Shown here piece after piece: positions 17,920-25,344 of a stretch of 64,000 nt of DNA; position 1 is the first letter of the stretch, and the number at the start of each line of letters is the position of its first letter. The DNA is taken from the NCBI RefSeq assembly GCF_900143065.1, contig NZ_FRCX01000006.1, positions 186,001 to 250,000 on the forward strand, written 5' to 3'. The stretch comes from Duganella sacchari. GTDB taxonomy: Bacteria > Pseudomonadota > Gammaproteobacteria > Burkholderiales > Burkholderiaceae_D. A model generated the notes under the pieces. That model was not told where the DNA came from and searched no databases. It worked only from the letters and a program-made list of their open reading frames with translations. The translations under genes and the position numbers were made by a program.

Positions 17920-18789
17920 ATGAAACACCTGCCGCTCTATGTCCTCGCCCTTTCCGCTACCATGGCCGCCTGCTCGCCGCATGAGCCGCCAGCGGCGCCA
18001 CCGGCACCTGTCGCCAGCGCGCCTGCTGCTGCATCGGCAGTGAAAGTGCCCGACGCCGCCAAAGCCCGTGAAGTAGCGTTGATGAAGGCTGTATTCGGCG
18101 ACCGCTATGACGCTCAAAAGCATCAGGCCCTGGCCGAGATAGAAGTCGACGGTGCGGAGGCGACCCATCTGATGACGCTAAACGGCAGCACTGACCTTGC
18201 CGATGGCCGCACCGTCATGGTGGTCAACGGCGCCATGTCTGATGACGACGGCAAGGACATAACGGCTCATGTCTCGTCCGGCGTGCTGAATGTGTACGTG
18301 CTACGCCGCGAAGGATCAAGCTGGAAAGTACTCGAGCGCCGGGAAGGTGTTGATACGCTGGGTTCCGAAGGGCAGATCGGTGCCGTCAAATGGGTCACGC
18401 TGGGCGCCGGCAAGCCCGGCTTCATCGTCTCCAATGGCGGCATCTGGCAGGGCTACTGGATACAGCATGCCGCGATCTATGAACTCAGCGCCGGTGTGCG
18501 CAGCCTCGGAAGTTTTGAGGAAGGCTCGGGCAACGAGGGCGCCTGCGGACCGAATACCTCCGAATGCTGGGATACGCAGGGCAGCATCCGCTTCGCCCAG
18601 GAGCCGCAGCAGAGCGGCTACAGCGATATCGTGGTCGACTTCAAAGACAAGCGCTACACCGTCACAGAAGGGAAGGATGGTTCCTTTGTCGAGCAGGTGC
18701 AAAGCGACACCAGGTCCACCGCGCGCTACCACTTCGATGGCAAGGCCTATGTGCTGGCAGCGGGAACCAACCCCGTACAAGGCATTTGA
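17920..18789 (+). CDS. Hypothetical lipoprotein
   Basis: 289 residues with a lipoprotein signal: a basic start, a hydrophobic core and the lipobox-like TMAAC (Cys about residue 18), followed by a Pro/Ala-rich linker (about 20-45). The mature domain has no motif I recognise; it contains a Cys pair near GNEGACGPNTSEC. It is probably anchored in the outer membrane. There is no obvious ribosome site at the ATG. It ends two bases before the convergent gene at 18792-19139. Its position between two nitrate operons gives no functional clue. Confidence 0.7.
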   Translation: MKHLPLYVLALSATMAACSPHEPPAAPPAPVASAPAAASAVKVPDAAKAREVALMKAVFGDRYDAQKHQALAEIEVDGAEATHLMTLNGSTDLADGRTVMVVNGAMSDDDGKDITAHVSSGVLNVYVLRREGSSWKVLERREGVDTLGSEGQIGAVKWVTLGAGKPGFIVSNGGIWQGYWIQHAAIYELSAGVRSLGSFEEGSGNEGACGPNTSECWDTQGSIRFAQEPQQSGYSDIVVDFKDKRYTVTEGKDGSFVEQVQSDTRSTARYHFDGKAYVLAAGTNPVQGI

Positions 18790-18791
18790 CC

Positions 18792-19139
18792 TTACTGCCA
18801 CTCACCCTTTTCTTCAAGGATGACCTTCTTGCCTTGTGTAACGGATAGCTCGCCGCCTTCAAACACCTTGTAGCTGGTTTTCCCGTTGCGGAATTCATAG
18901 CCCAGGAAGCGGCATGGCGTCACGCCGTCCGCGCACAGGGTGTGCATGGTTTTTCCACGCAGCTTGATGCTCTTGCCGGTCTTCTTGCTGGTGCCGGTAT
19001 AGCTGACGTCATCGCAGCTGACGTTGCCTTCCTCGCAGTTGACTTTGATGTCAATGACAAAGGACGGTGTGGTCAGCGTATCTGCACGGGCTGGCAGCAG
19101 GCCGAACGCCAGGGCCATGCCTACTAAAAGACGTTTCAT
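18792..19139 (-). CDS. Small secreted hypothetical protein
   Basis: 115 residues with a clear Sec signal peptide (MKRLLVGMALAFG..., cleavage likely after PARA, about residue 19). The mature part has four cysteines (CEEGNVSC, LCADG and PCRF) that could form two disulfides in the periplasm. I do not recognise a named family. It is convergent with the lipoprotein gene, with almost no gap and no visible shared terminator. Confidence 0.75.
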   Translation of the reverse strand: MKRLLVGMALAFGLLPARADTLTTPSFVIDIKVNCEEGNVSCDDVSYTGTSKKTGKSIKLRGKTMHTLCADGVTPCRFLGYEFRNGKTSYKVFEGGELSVTQGKKVILEEKGEWQ

Positions 19140-19225
19140 AAGTTCTCCCAGGTTGTTGTTGCATTGTACAGAACAGCCCCGGATTGGAATGCCTGCTACG
19201 ATGGTCCTTTCACCGGGGAGGTGAT

Positions 19226-19444
19226 ATGTCAGTCTACCGCCGAGAAGGCCAACGGGCGTTTGCCGAATTTGCCAGCGCGCTGGCGGAAGAGCATGCCGCA
19301 GCCCACGAGCTGGCGCAATGCGCCAAGATCGATGCCTACAATCTGGTCGCCCGGGACGTATTCACGCGATTGGTTGCAGCCCATGACAAGACCAGCGCCG
19401 CCTTTGCGCGGATCGAATGTTTCAGAATATCGGGGGACTTATGA
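19226..19444 (+). CDS. Small hypothetical protein (first of an overlapping pair)
   Basis: 72 residues starting at ATG 19226 with a strong ribosome site (GGGGAGGTGAT just upstream). The product is mostly helical and Ala/Glu-rich with no recognised motif. Its stop overlaps the ATG of the next small gene by four bases (ATGA), so both are likely translated together. The strong ribosome site and the coupling argue that it is real. Confidence 0.55.
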   Translation: MSVYRREGQRAFAEFASALAEEHAAAHELAQCAKIDAYNLVARDVFTRLVAAHDKTSAAFARIECFRISGDL

Positions 19445-19638
19445 CTGCACTGGTGCGTTTGCTGATGACCGAACAATATCGCCTTCGGCGCGAAGAACTT
19501 GCTGTGAAACCCGAAAATCAGGCGCTGCCCACGCCCACCGGCGTTGAACGCGCGCTGGACGAGGCGCTGGATGAAAGCTTTCCGGCCAGCGACCCGGTAG
19601 CGATCTCGATTACCCGAACGCCGAATCGTCCCACATAG
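19441..19638 (+). CDS. Small hypothetical protein with DESFPASDP motif
   Basis: 65 residues beginning at ATG 19441, overlapping the previous stop. The C-terminal half contains ALDEALDESFPASDPVA, a short motif I associate with many small uncharacterised proteobacterial proteins. It is soluble, with no signal or membrane helix. The role is not known. The gene ends nine bases before a putative NtrC site. Confidence 0.55.
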   Translation: MTALVRLLMTEQYRLRREELAVKPENQALPTPTGVERALDEALDESFPASDPVAISITRTPNRPT

Positions 19639-19646
19639 CACGCGTC

Positions 19647-19661
19647 GCACCGATAGCGTGC
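19647..19661. promoter_or_regulatory. Putative NtrC enhancer site
   Basis: GCAC, seven bases, GTGC: the 15-base dyad spacing of NtrC sites (as in the E. coli glnA enhancers). It lies about 112-126 bases upstream of the predicted transcription start of the nitrate transporter operon, a normal enhancer distance. It is a single site found by consensus. Confidence 0.5.
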
Positions 19662-19746
19662 AGGCACGCACCGCAACATCGCACGGCGCCATGCCGCTGC
19701 GTGCTCTTTATCCTGGCCCTCCCTCTGTCGCAGCATATCCAGCCTC

Positions 19747-19762
19747 TGGCACGGCTCTTGCA
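19747..19762 (+). promoter_or_regulatory. sigma-54 promoter of the narK-nirBD-nitrate reductase operon
   Basis: TGGCACG, four bases (GCTC), TTGCA: an exact RpoN -24/-12 match, identical in both conserved blocks to the one before nrtA. The predicted start is near 19773, four bases before the first hexaloop hairpin. Confidence 0.85.
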
Positions 19763-19776
19763 ACGTAGTTGAGCAA

Positions 19777-19836
19777 GAGGTCAACGGCGATCTCCCGCAG
19801 TACACGAATTCATCGCTGGTCCAAGGACGGACTGGC
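19777..19836 (+). promoter_or_regulatory. ANTAR (NasT) target in the narK leader
   Basis: Hairpin 1: GAGGTC, loop AACGGC, GATCTC (19777-19794; one G-T pair). Hairpin 2: GCTGGTCC, loop AAGGAC, GGACTGGC (19815-19836; two G-T pairs). Both loops have A1 and G4. Loop 1 is identical to loop 2 of the nrtA leader. The linker is 20 bases, longer than the five bases in the nrtA leader. A terminator follows at 19845. Confidence 0.82.
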
Positions 19837-19844
19837 AGGACAAC

Positions 19845-19894
19845 GGCGTCCGCCCAACCCGGTCTTTGAGGCCCGGTTGCGCGGACGCCTTTTT
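19845..19894 (+). terminator. Leader terminator before the nitrate transporter gene
   Basis: GGCGTCCGC (19845-19853) pairs perfectly with GCGGACGCC (19881-19889), with an internal CAACC/GGTTG stem and five Ts. It ends 22 bases before the ATG at 19917. Transcription must pass it to reach the operon, so it is an attenuator and not the end of another gene. Confidence 0.88.
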
Positions 19895-19916
19895 GTTTTC
19901 TGAACGGGATAAAAAA

Positions 19917-21212
19917 ATGGCCAGCAAAGCTACCAGCATCAAGCTCTTATCGATTTCAACGCCTCAGATGCGGGCGTTCCACTTGACCTGGATGGCGTTC
20001 TTCGTCTGCTTCTTCGCGTGGTTCGCCTGCGCGCCGCTGATGCCGGTGATTAAAGGAGAATTCGGCCTGACGCCAGCGCAGATCGCCAACATCAATATCG
20101 CCGCCGTTGCGGTCACCATCCTGGTGCGCCTGATTGTCGGCCCGCTGTGCGACCACTTCGGTCCGCGCAAAGCGTATACAGGCTTGCTGCTGCTGGGCTC
20201 CATTCCGGTGATCGGGGTCGCCTTCGCTCAGAGTTATGAGAGCTTCCTGTTCTTCCGTCTCGCGATCGGTGCTGCTGGCGCCAGCTTCGTCATCACGCAG
20301 TATCACACCTCGGTGATGTTCGCGCCGAAGGTGGTGGGCACTGCCAATGCCGCTGCCGCCGGCTGGGGCAATGCCGGCGGCGGTGTCGCCCAAGCCGCCA
20401 TGCCGTTGCTGATGTCCGCCACGGTAATGCTGGGCGTGACCGAAACGCTGGGCTGGCGCGCAGCCCTGGTCGTGCCGGGCGTGCTGATGATCGTCATGGC
20501 CTTCGTCTACTACAACTTCACGCAGGACTGCCCGCAAGGTAACTACAAAGAGCTGCGCGCTGCGGGCGTGGTCATCGAAGGTGGCAAGAAAGGCGGCTGG
20601 TCTTCGTTCAAACTGGCTGCCGCCAACTACCGCGTATGGCTACTGTTCATCACTTACGGCGCCTGCTTCGGTATCGAGATCTTCATTCACAACATCGCCG
20701 CGATTTACTATGTCGATCATTTCAAACTGACGCTGGCGCAAGCCGGCATGGCCGCGGGCTCCTTCGGTCTGCTGGCGTTGTTCGCGCGCGCATTGGGCGG
20801 CTGGGCGTCCGACAGATTCGCCGCTGGCGGCAACCTGAATAACCGCGTCATCCTGCTGTTCGTACTGATGCTGGGCGAGGGGGCTGGCCTGCTGATGTTC
20901 GCGCACGCAGGCAATGCTGTACTGGCCATCGCCGCCATGCTGTTCTTCGGCCTCTTCACCCACATGGCCTGCGGCGCGACTTACGCCGTGGTGCCTTTCA
21001 TTGACAAGCGCGCCCTCGGCGGCGTAGCCGGCATCATCGGCGCGGGCGGCAATGTCGGCGCCGTCGCTGCCGGCTTCCTGATGAAAGGCCTGGGCGATAC
21101 CCAGCAGACGCTGAGCATCCTTGGTGTGCTGGTCGCCATCTCCGCACTGTGTGCGCTGGCTGCGCGCTTCAGCAGCGTCACCGTACAAGAAACCGCCATC
21201 GCCACCGCCTGA
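19917..21212 (+). CDS. narK: Nitrate/nitrite MFS transporter (NarK/NasA family)
   Basis: 431 residues from ATG 19917, with 12 membrane helices expected. Features of the nitrate/nitrite porter family are visible: RLIVGPLCDHFGPRKAY between helices 2 and 3, and Gly-rich stretches such as AAAGWGNAGGG at about residue 155 and GIIGAGGNVGAV at about 375. It is the first gene of an assimilatory operon, so it is probably the uptake NasA type despite the symbol used here. Together with nrtABD this gives the cell two nitrate importers under the same leader control. Confidence 0.92.
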   Translation: MASKATSIKLLSISTPQMRAFHLTWMAFFVCFFAWFACAPLMPVIKGEFGLTPAQIANINIAAVAVTILVRLIVGPLCDHFGPRKAYTGLLLLGSIPVIGVAFAQSYESFLFFRLAIGAAGASFVITQYHTSVMFAPKVVGTANAAAAGWGNAGGGVAQAAMPLLMSATVMLGVTETLGWRAALVVPGVLMIVMAFVYYNFTQDCPQGNYKELRAAGVVIEGGKKGGWSSFKLAAANYRVWLLFITYGACFGIEIFIHNIAAIYYVDHFKLTLAQAGMAAGSFGLLALFARALGGWASDRFAAGGNLNNRVILLFVLMLGEGAGLLMFAHAGNAVLAIAAMLFFGLFTHMACGATYAVVPFIDKRALGGVAGIIGAGGNVGAVAAGFLMKGLGDTQQTLSILGVLVAISALCALAARFSSVTVQETAIATA

Positions 21213-21224
21213 AGGAGCCGCATC

Positions 21225-23756
21225 ATGAAAATTATCGTTATCGGTCATGGCATGGTTGGCCACAAATTCCTGGAAAGCCTGGCGAACAGCGGTGCCGGCA
21301 ATCTGCAAGTGACGATATTGTGCGAAGAGCCACGTCCTGCTTACGACCGCGTACACCTGTCCGAATTCTTTTCGGGTAAAAGCGCCGAAGACCTGTCGCT
21401 GGTAAAGCCAGGCTTCTTCGACCGCGCCGATATGGTGCTGCGCCTGAATACCCGTGCCACCGCCATCGATACCAAGGCAAAGACAGTCACCATCGCCGAT
21501 GGCAATGTACTGGGCTACGACAAACTGGTCATCGCTACCGGTTCCTTCCCATTCGTGCCATCGCTGCCGGGCAAGGATCGCCAGGACTGCTTTGTCTACC
21601 GCACCATCGAGGATCTGGAAGCGATGCTGGAATGCGGCAAGCGCGCCAGGACCGGCGTGGTGATCGGCGGCGGCCTGCTGGGGCTTGAGTGCGCCAAAGC
21701 GCTACGCGACATGAAGCTGGCGACGCACGTCGTCGAGTTCTCGCCACGCCTGATGGCTGTGCAGGTGGACGACCACGGCGGCCGCGTGCTGCGCCGTAAA
21801 ATCGAAGAGCTGGGCGTCACCGTTCATACCGGGAAAAACACCACTGCCATCGTCGATGGCGCCGAGGCCACGCACCGCATGGAGTTTGCCGACGGCGGCC
21901 ATCTGGAAGCCGACATGATCGTGTTCTCGGCCGGTATTCGCCCGCGTGACATGCTGGCGAAAGAAGCGGGCCTGGCCACTGGTCCGCGCGGCGGCATTGA
22001 GATTAACAACAACTGCGTCACCTCCGCCCCGGACGTCTACGCGATTGGCGAGTGCGCGCTATGGGGCGGCATGATTTTCGGCCTGGTCGCGCCGGGCTAT
22101 GAAATGGCGCGCGTCGCCGCCAGACACCTGCTGGGCGAAGCGGCAGAATTTGCCGGCGCCGACATGAGCACCAAGCTGAAACTGATGGGCGTGGACGTTG
22201 CGTCCATCGGCGACCCGCACGGCAAGGAAGAGGGTAGCCATGCCTATCAGTTCATCGACGAGCGCAAACAGATCTACAAGAAGATCGTGGTATCCAGCTG
22301 TGGCAAATACCTGCTGGGTGGCGTGATGGTTGGCGACGCCAGCGAATATGGCACGCTGCTGCAAATGATGCTGAACAGGATCGAGCTGCCGGAATCGCCG
22401 GAGTTCCTGATCCTGCCGCAGTCCGATGGCGCGGCCAGGCCAGCGCTGGGCGTGGATGCATTGCCGGATGCTGCACAGATCTGCTCCTGCAATAACATCT
22501 CCAAAGGCGCGTTGTGCGCTGCGGTGGCGAACGGCGCCTGCACCATCGGCGAACTGAAAAGCTGCACCAGCGCCGGTACCGCTTGCGGCGGCTGCGTCCC
22601 ACTGGTCACGCAAGTGATGAAAGCCGAGATGAAGAAGCAGGGCATGGAAGTGAACAACCATGTCTGCGAACACTTCGCCTACTCGCGTCAGGAGCTGTTC
22701 CATCTGATTAAAGTCGGCCAGATCAAGTCGTTCAGCGATTTGCTGCACAAACACGGTAAAGGCCTGGGCTGCGACGTTTGCAAGCCGCTGGCCGCCAGCA
22801 TTCTGGCCACCGTGTACAACGACTTCGTGCTGAAGAAGGAACACGCCAGCCTGCAAGACACCAACGACTACTTCCTTGGCAATATCCAGAAGGACGGCAC
22901 CTATTCGGTCGTGCCACGCATGCCCGCTGGCGAGGTAACGGCGGATGGCCTGATCGCTGTCGGCCAGGTCGCCAAGAAGTACGGTCTGTACACCAAGATC
23001 ACCGGTGGCGCCCGCGTGGACCTGTTCGGCGCCCGCGTTGAGCAGCTGCCGCTGATTTGGGAAGAGCTGATTGCAGCGGGCTTCGAGTCCGGCCACGCTT
23101 ACGGAAAATCGCTGCGGACGGTGAAATCCTGCGTCGGTTCGACCTGGTGCCGTTACGGCGTTGATGACTCCATCGGCCTGGCGATTGAACTGGAAAACCG
23201 CTACAAGGGCCTGCGGACACCGCACAAGATCAAGTTCGGCGTCTCCGGCTGCACCCGCGAGTGCGCGGAAGCACAAGGCAAGGACGTCGGCGTCATCGCC
23301 ACCGAAAAGGGCTGGAACCTCTACGTCTGCGGCAATGGCGGCATGAAGCCACGCCACGCGGAGCTGCTGGCGACCGAGCTGGATAAGGCCACGCTGGTCA
23401 GGTACATCGACCGCTTCCTGATGTTCTACAGCCGCACCGGCGACCGCCTGCAACGCACCAGCACCTGGCGCGAAAATCTGGAGGGCGGGCTGGATTACCT
23501 CAAGCAGGTGGTGGTGCAGGACAAGCTGGGCATCGGCGCCGAGCTGGAAGCCGATATGCAGCACGTGGTCAATACCTACGCCTGCGAGTGGAAAGAAGCG
23601 GTCGAGAATCCGGAAACCCGCAAGCGCTTCCGTCACTTCGTCAACAGTGACAAAGGCGATGAGAACGTGCTGTTCATGGAGGAGCGTGGCCAGATTCGTC
23701 CAGCCACCATTGAAGAACGCAAACGCGTTATCCCTATCGCAGTCAAGGCAGCTTAA
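21225..23756 (+). CDS. nirB: Assimilatory nitrite reductase large subunit NirB
   Basis: An 843-residue cytosolic enzyme that reduces nitrite to ammonium with NAD(P)H. In order it has: the FAD domain (IGHGMVGH at the start), the NAD-binding GGGLLGLE (about 146-153), a BFD-like [2Fe-2S] domain with Cys420, Cys422, Cys454 and Cys457, and the sirohaem/[4Fe-4S] domain with Cys636, Cys642, Cys676 and Cys680 (CxxxxxC and CxxxC). All ligands are present and the length is normal. GAAGGAG precedes the ATG. nirD follows 10 bases downstream. Confidence 0.97.
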   Translation: MKIIVIGHGMVGHKFLESLANSGAGNLQVTILCEEPRPAYDRVHLSEFFSGKSAEDLSLVKPGFFDRADMVLRLNTRATAIDTKAKTVTIADGNVLGYDKLVIATGSFPFVPSLPGKDRQDCFVYRTIEDLEAMLECGKRARTGVVIGGGLLGLECAKALRDMKLATHVVEFSPRLMAVQVDDHGGRVLRRKIEELGVTVHTGKNTTAIVDGAEATHRMEFADGGHLEADMIVFSAGIRPRDMLAKEAGLATGPRGGIEINNNCVTSAPDVYAIGECALWGGMIFGLVAPGYEMARVAARHLLGEAAEFAGADMSTKLKLMGVDVASIGDPHGKEEGSHAYQFIDERKQIYKKIVVSSCGKYLLGGVMVGDASEYGTLLQMMLNRIELPESPEFLILPQSDGAARPALGVDALPDAAQICSCNNISKGALCAAVANGACTIGELKSCTSAGTACGGCVPLVTQVMKAEMKKQGMEVNNHVCEHFAYSRQELFHLIKVGQIKSFSDLLHKHGKGLGCDVCKPLAASILATVYNDFVLKKEHASLQDTNDYFLGNIQKDGTYSVVPRMPAGEVTADGLIAVGQVAKKYGLYTKITGGARVDLFGARVEQLPLIWEELIAAGFESGHAYGKSLRTVKSCVGSTWCRYGVDDSIGLAIELENRYKGLRTPHKIKFGVSGCTRECAEAQGKDVGVIATEKGWNLYVCGNGGMKPRHAELLATELDKATLVRYIDRFLMFYSRTGDRLQRTSTWRENLEGGLDYLKQVVVQDKLGIGAELEADMQHVVNTYACEWKEAVENPETRKRFRHFVNSDKGDENVLFMEERGQIRPATIEERKRVIPIAVKAA

Positions 23757-23766
23757 GGAGTAGACC

Positions 23767-24114
23767 ATGCATCGTGATATTCAAACCGGTCACTGGATCG
23801 CCGTGTGTGACCTGGACGATATCTTGCCTAACACCGGCGTGTGTGCCTTGCTGAACGAAGCACAGGTGGCCGTGTTCCATGTTGACGATGGCGGTCCGCG
23901 CGTGTTCGCCATCGATAACTACGATCCGAATTCCCAGGCCTCGGTGCTGTCGCGTGGCCTGGTCGGCTCGCTTGGGGAACGTATCGTCGTGGCGTCGCCA
24001 ATCTACAAGCAGCACTTCGACCTTCAAACAGGCGAGTGCCTGGAAGCGCCCGAGTATTCCGTTGGTACTTATCCTGTCCGCATCGACGGCGGCAAAGTCT
24101 GGGTCGGTCTATGA
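23767..24114 (+). CDS. nirD: Nitrite reductase small subunit NirD
   Basis: A 115-residue Rieske-like fold protein that partners NirB. As is usual for NirD, the iron-sulfur ligands of true Rieske proteins are absent: the positions read AIDNYDP and PIYKQHF instead of CxH and CxxH, so it carries no cluster. AAGGAG precedes the ATG. Its stop overlaps the ATG of the FAD reductase gene (ATGA). Confidence 0.94.
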   Translation: MHRDIQTGHWIAVCDLDDILPNTGVCALLNEAQVAVFHVDDGGPRVFAIDNYDPNSQASVLSRGLVGSLGERIVVASPIYKQHFDLQTGECLEAPEYSVGTYPVRIDGGKVWVGL

Positions 24115-25325
24115 AGCCCGCGCTGGTCGTGATCGGCAACGGCATGGCCGGCATGCGTACGGTCGAGGAGCTGCATAAGCTAGCGCCGGATATGTACGAC
24201 ATCACGGTGTTTGGCGCCGAGCCGCACGGTAATTACAACCGCATCCTGCTGTCGCCAGTACTGGCGGGCGAGAAGAGCATTGACGACATCATGCTCAACA
24301 CGCGTGAGTGGTATGAACAGCACAACATCACGCTGCACGCCGGCGACCCGGTGACGCATATTGACCGCCGCCAGCGCATCGTGCGCGCCCGTTCCGGGCT
24401 GGAGGTGCGCTACGACCGTTTGCTGATCGCCACCGGCTCCAAGCCTTTCATCATTCCTGTGCCCGGCCACCAGTTGAACGGTGTGCTGTCCTTCCGCTAC
24501 ATTCAGGATGTCGAGAAGATGCTGGCGATGGCGCGCAATCACCGCAATGCGGTCGTTATCGGCGGTGGCCTGCTGGGACTGGAGGCGGCAAATGGCTTGC
24601 AGCGTCAGGGCATGAGCGTCACCGTGATCCATGTGACCGATACGCTGATGAACCAGCAGCTCGACAAACCTGCCGCGCTGCTGCTGCAAAAAACGCTGGA
24701 AGCCAAGGGGCTCAGGTTCATGATGGGCGCGCAGACGGAAGAAATCCTTGGCACGGACCGCGTAACCGGTGTGCGCTTCAAGGATGGCACGGAGATTCCT
24801 GCGGACCTGGTCGTCATGACTGCGGGCGTACGCCCGAACATTGAACTGGCCAAATCCGCTGGTCTGCACTGCGAGCGCGCGATTGTGGTTGACGACACGC
24901 TGCAAACCTACGATCCGCGCGTCTACGCGGTCGGCGAATGCGTGCAGCACCGCAGCGCCACCTTTGGCCTTGTGGCGCCAATCTGGGACCAGGCCCGCGT
25001 ATGCGGCGCGCACCTCGCCGGTGTCGGCGTTCGCCGCTATGTGCAATCGACCTCGCCGACCCGCTTGAAGGTAACGGGCGTGGAGCTGTACTCGGTCGGC
25101 GACTTTATCGGTGGCGAGGGCAGCGAAGACCTGGTGCTGCGCGACGCCCGCCGCGGTGTCTACAAGCGACTGGTACTGAAAGATAACCGCGTCACTGGGG
25201 CCGTGCTGTATGGCGATGTCAAGGACGGACCCTGGTACTTCAACCTGATCCAGAACCGCAGCGACATCACGCCAATCCGGCAGACCCTGTTATTTGGCGA
25301 AGCCCTGTCCACCCGGGCTGCCTAG
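24111..25325 (+). CDS. FAD/NAD(P)-dependent reductase, probable electron donor of the nitrate reductase
   Basis: 404 residues from ATG 24111, overlapping nirD. Two dinucleotide-binding motifs are seen: VIGNGMAGMRTVEEL at the N-terminus (FAD) and VIGGGLLGLEAANGL at about residue 147 (NAD). It resembles the N-terminal half of NirB and the NasB/NasC-type NADH dehydrogenase subunits of assimilatory nitrate reductase. Located directly before the catalytic subunit, it most likely passes NADH electrons to it. No separate ferredoxin is encoded; the reductase carries its own C-terminal [2Fe-2S] domain. Confidence 0.85.
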   Translation: MKPALVVIGNGMAGMRTVEELHKLAPDMYDITVFGAEPHGNYNRILLSPVLAGEKSIDDIMLNTREWYEQHNITLHAGDPVTHIDRRQRIVRARSGLEVRYDRLLIATGSKPFIIPVPGHQLNGVLSFRYIQDVEKMLAMARNHRNAVVIGGGLLGLEAANGLQRQGMSVTVIHVTDTLMNQQLDKPAALLLQKTLEAKGLRFMMGAQTEEILGTDRVTGVRFKDGTEIPADLVVMTAGVRPNIELAKSAGLHCERAIVVDDTLQTYDPRVYAVGECVQHRSATFGLVAPIWDQARVCGAHLAGVGVRRYVQSTSPTRLKVTGVELYSVGDFIGGEGSEDLVLRDARRGVYKRLVLKDNRVTGAVLYGDVKDGPWYFNLIQNRSDITPIRQTLLFGEALSTRAA

Positions 25326-25344
25326 AATCAAAGTGAGAAGCATC

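Noticed and set aside
19754..19774. Hexaloop AACGTA closed by GC/GT in the narK leader as a possible first ANTAR hairpin
   Set aside because: The stem is imperfect, and the sequence is the sigma-54 promoter itself, so it would not be transcribed. The pair 19777-19794 and 19815-19836 fits better.
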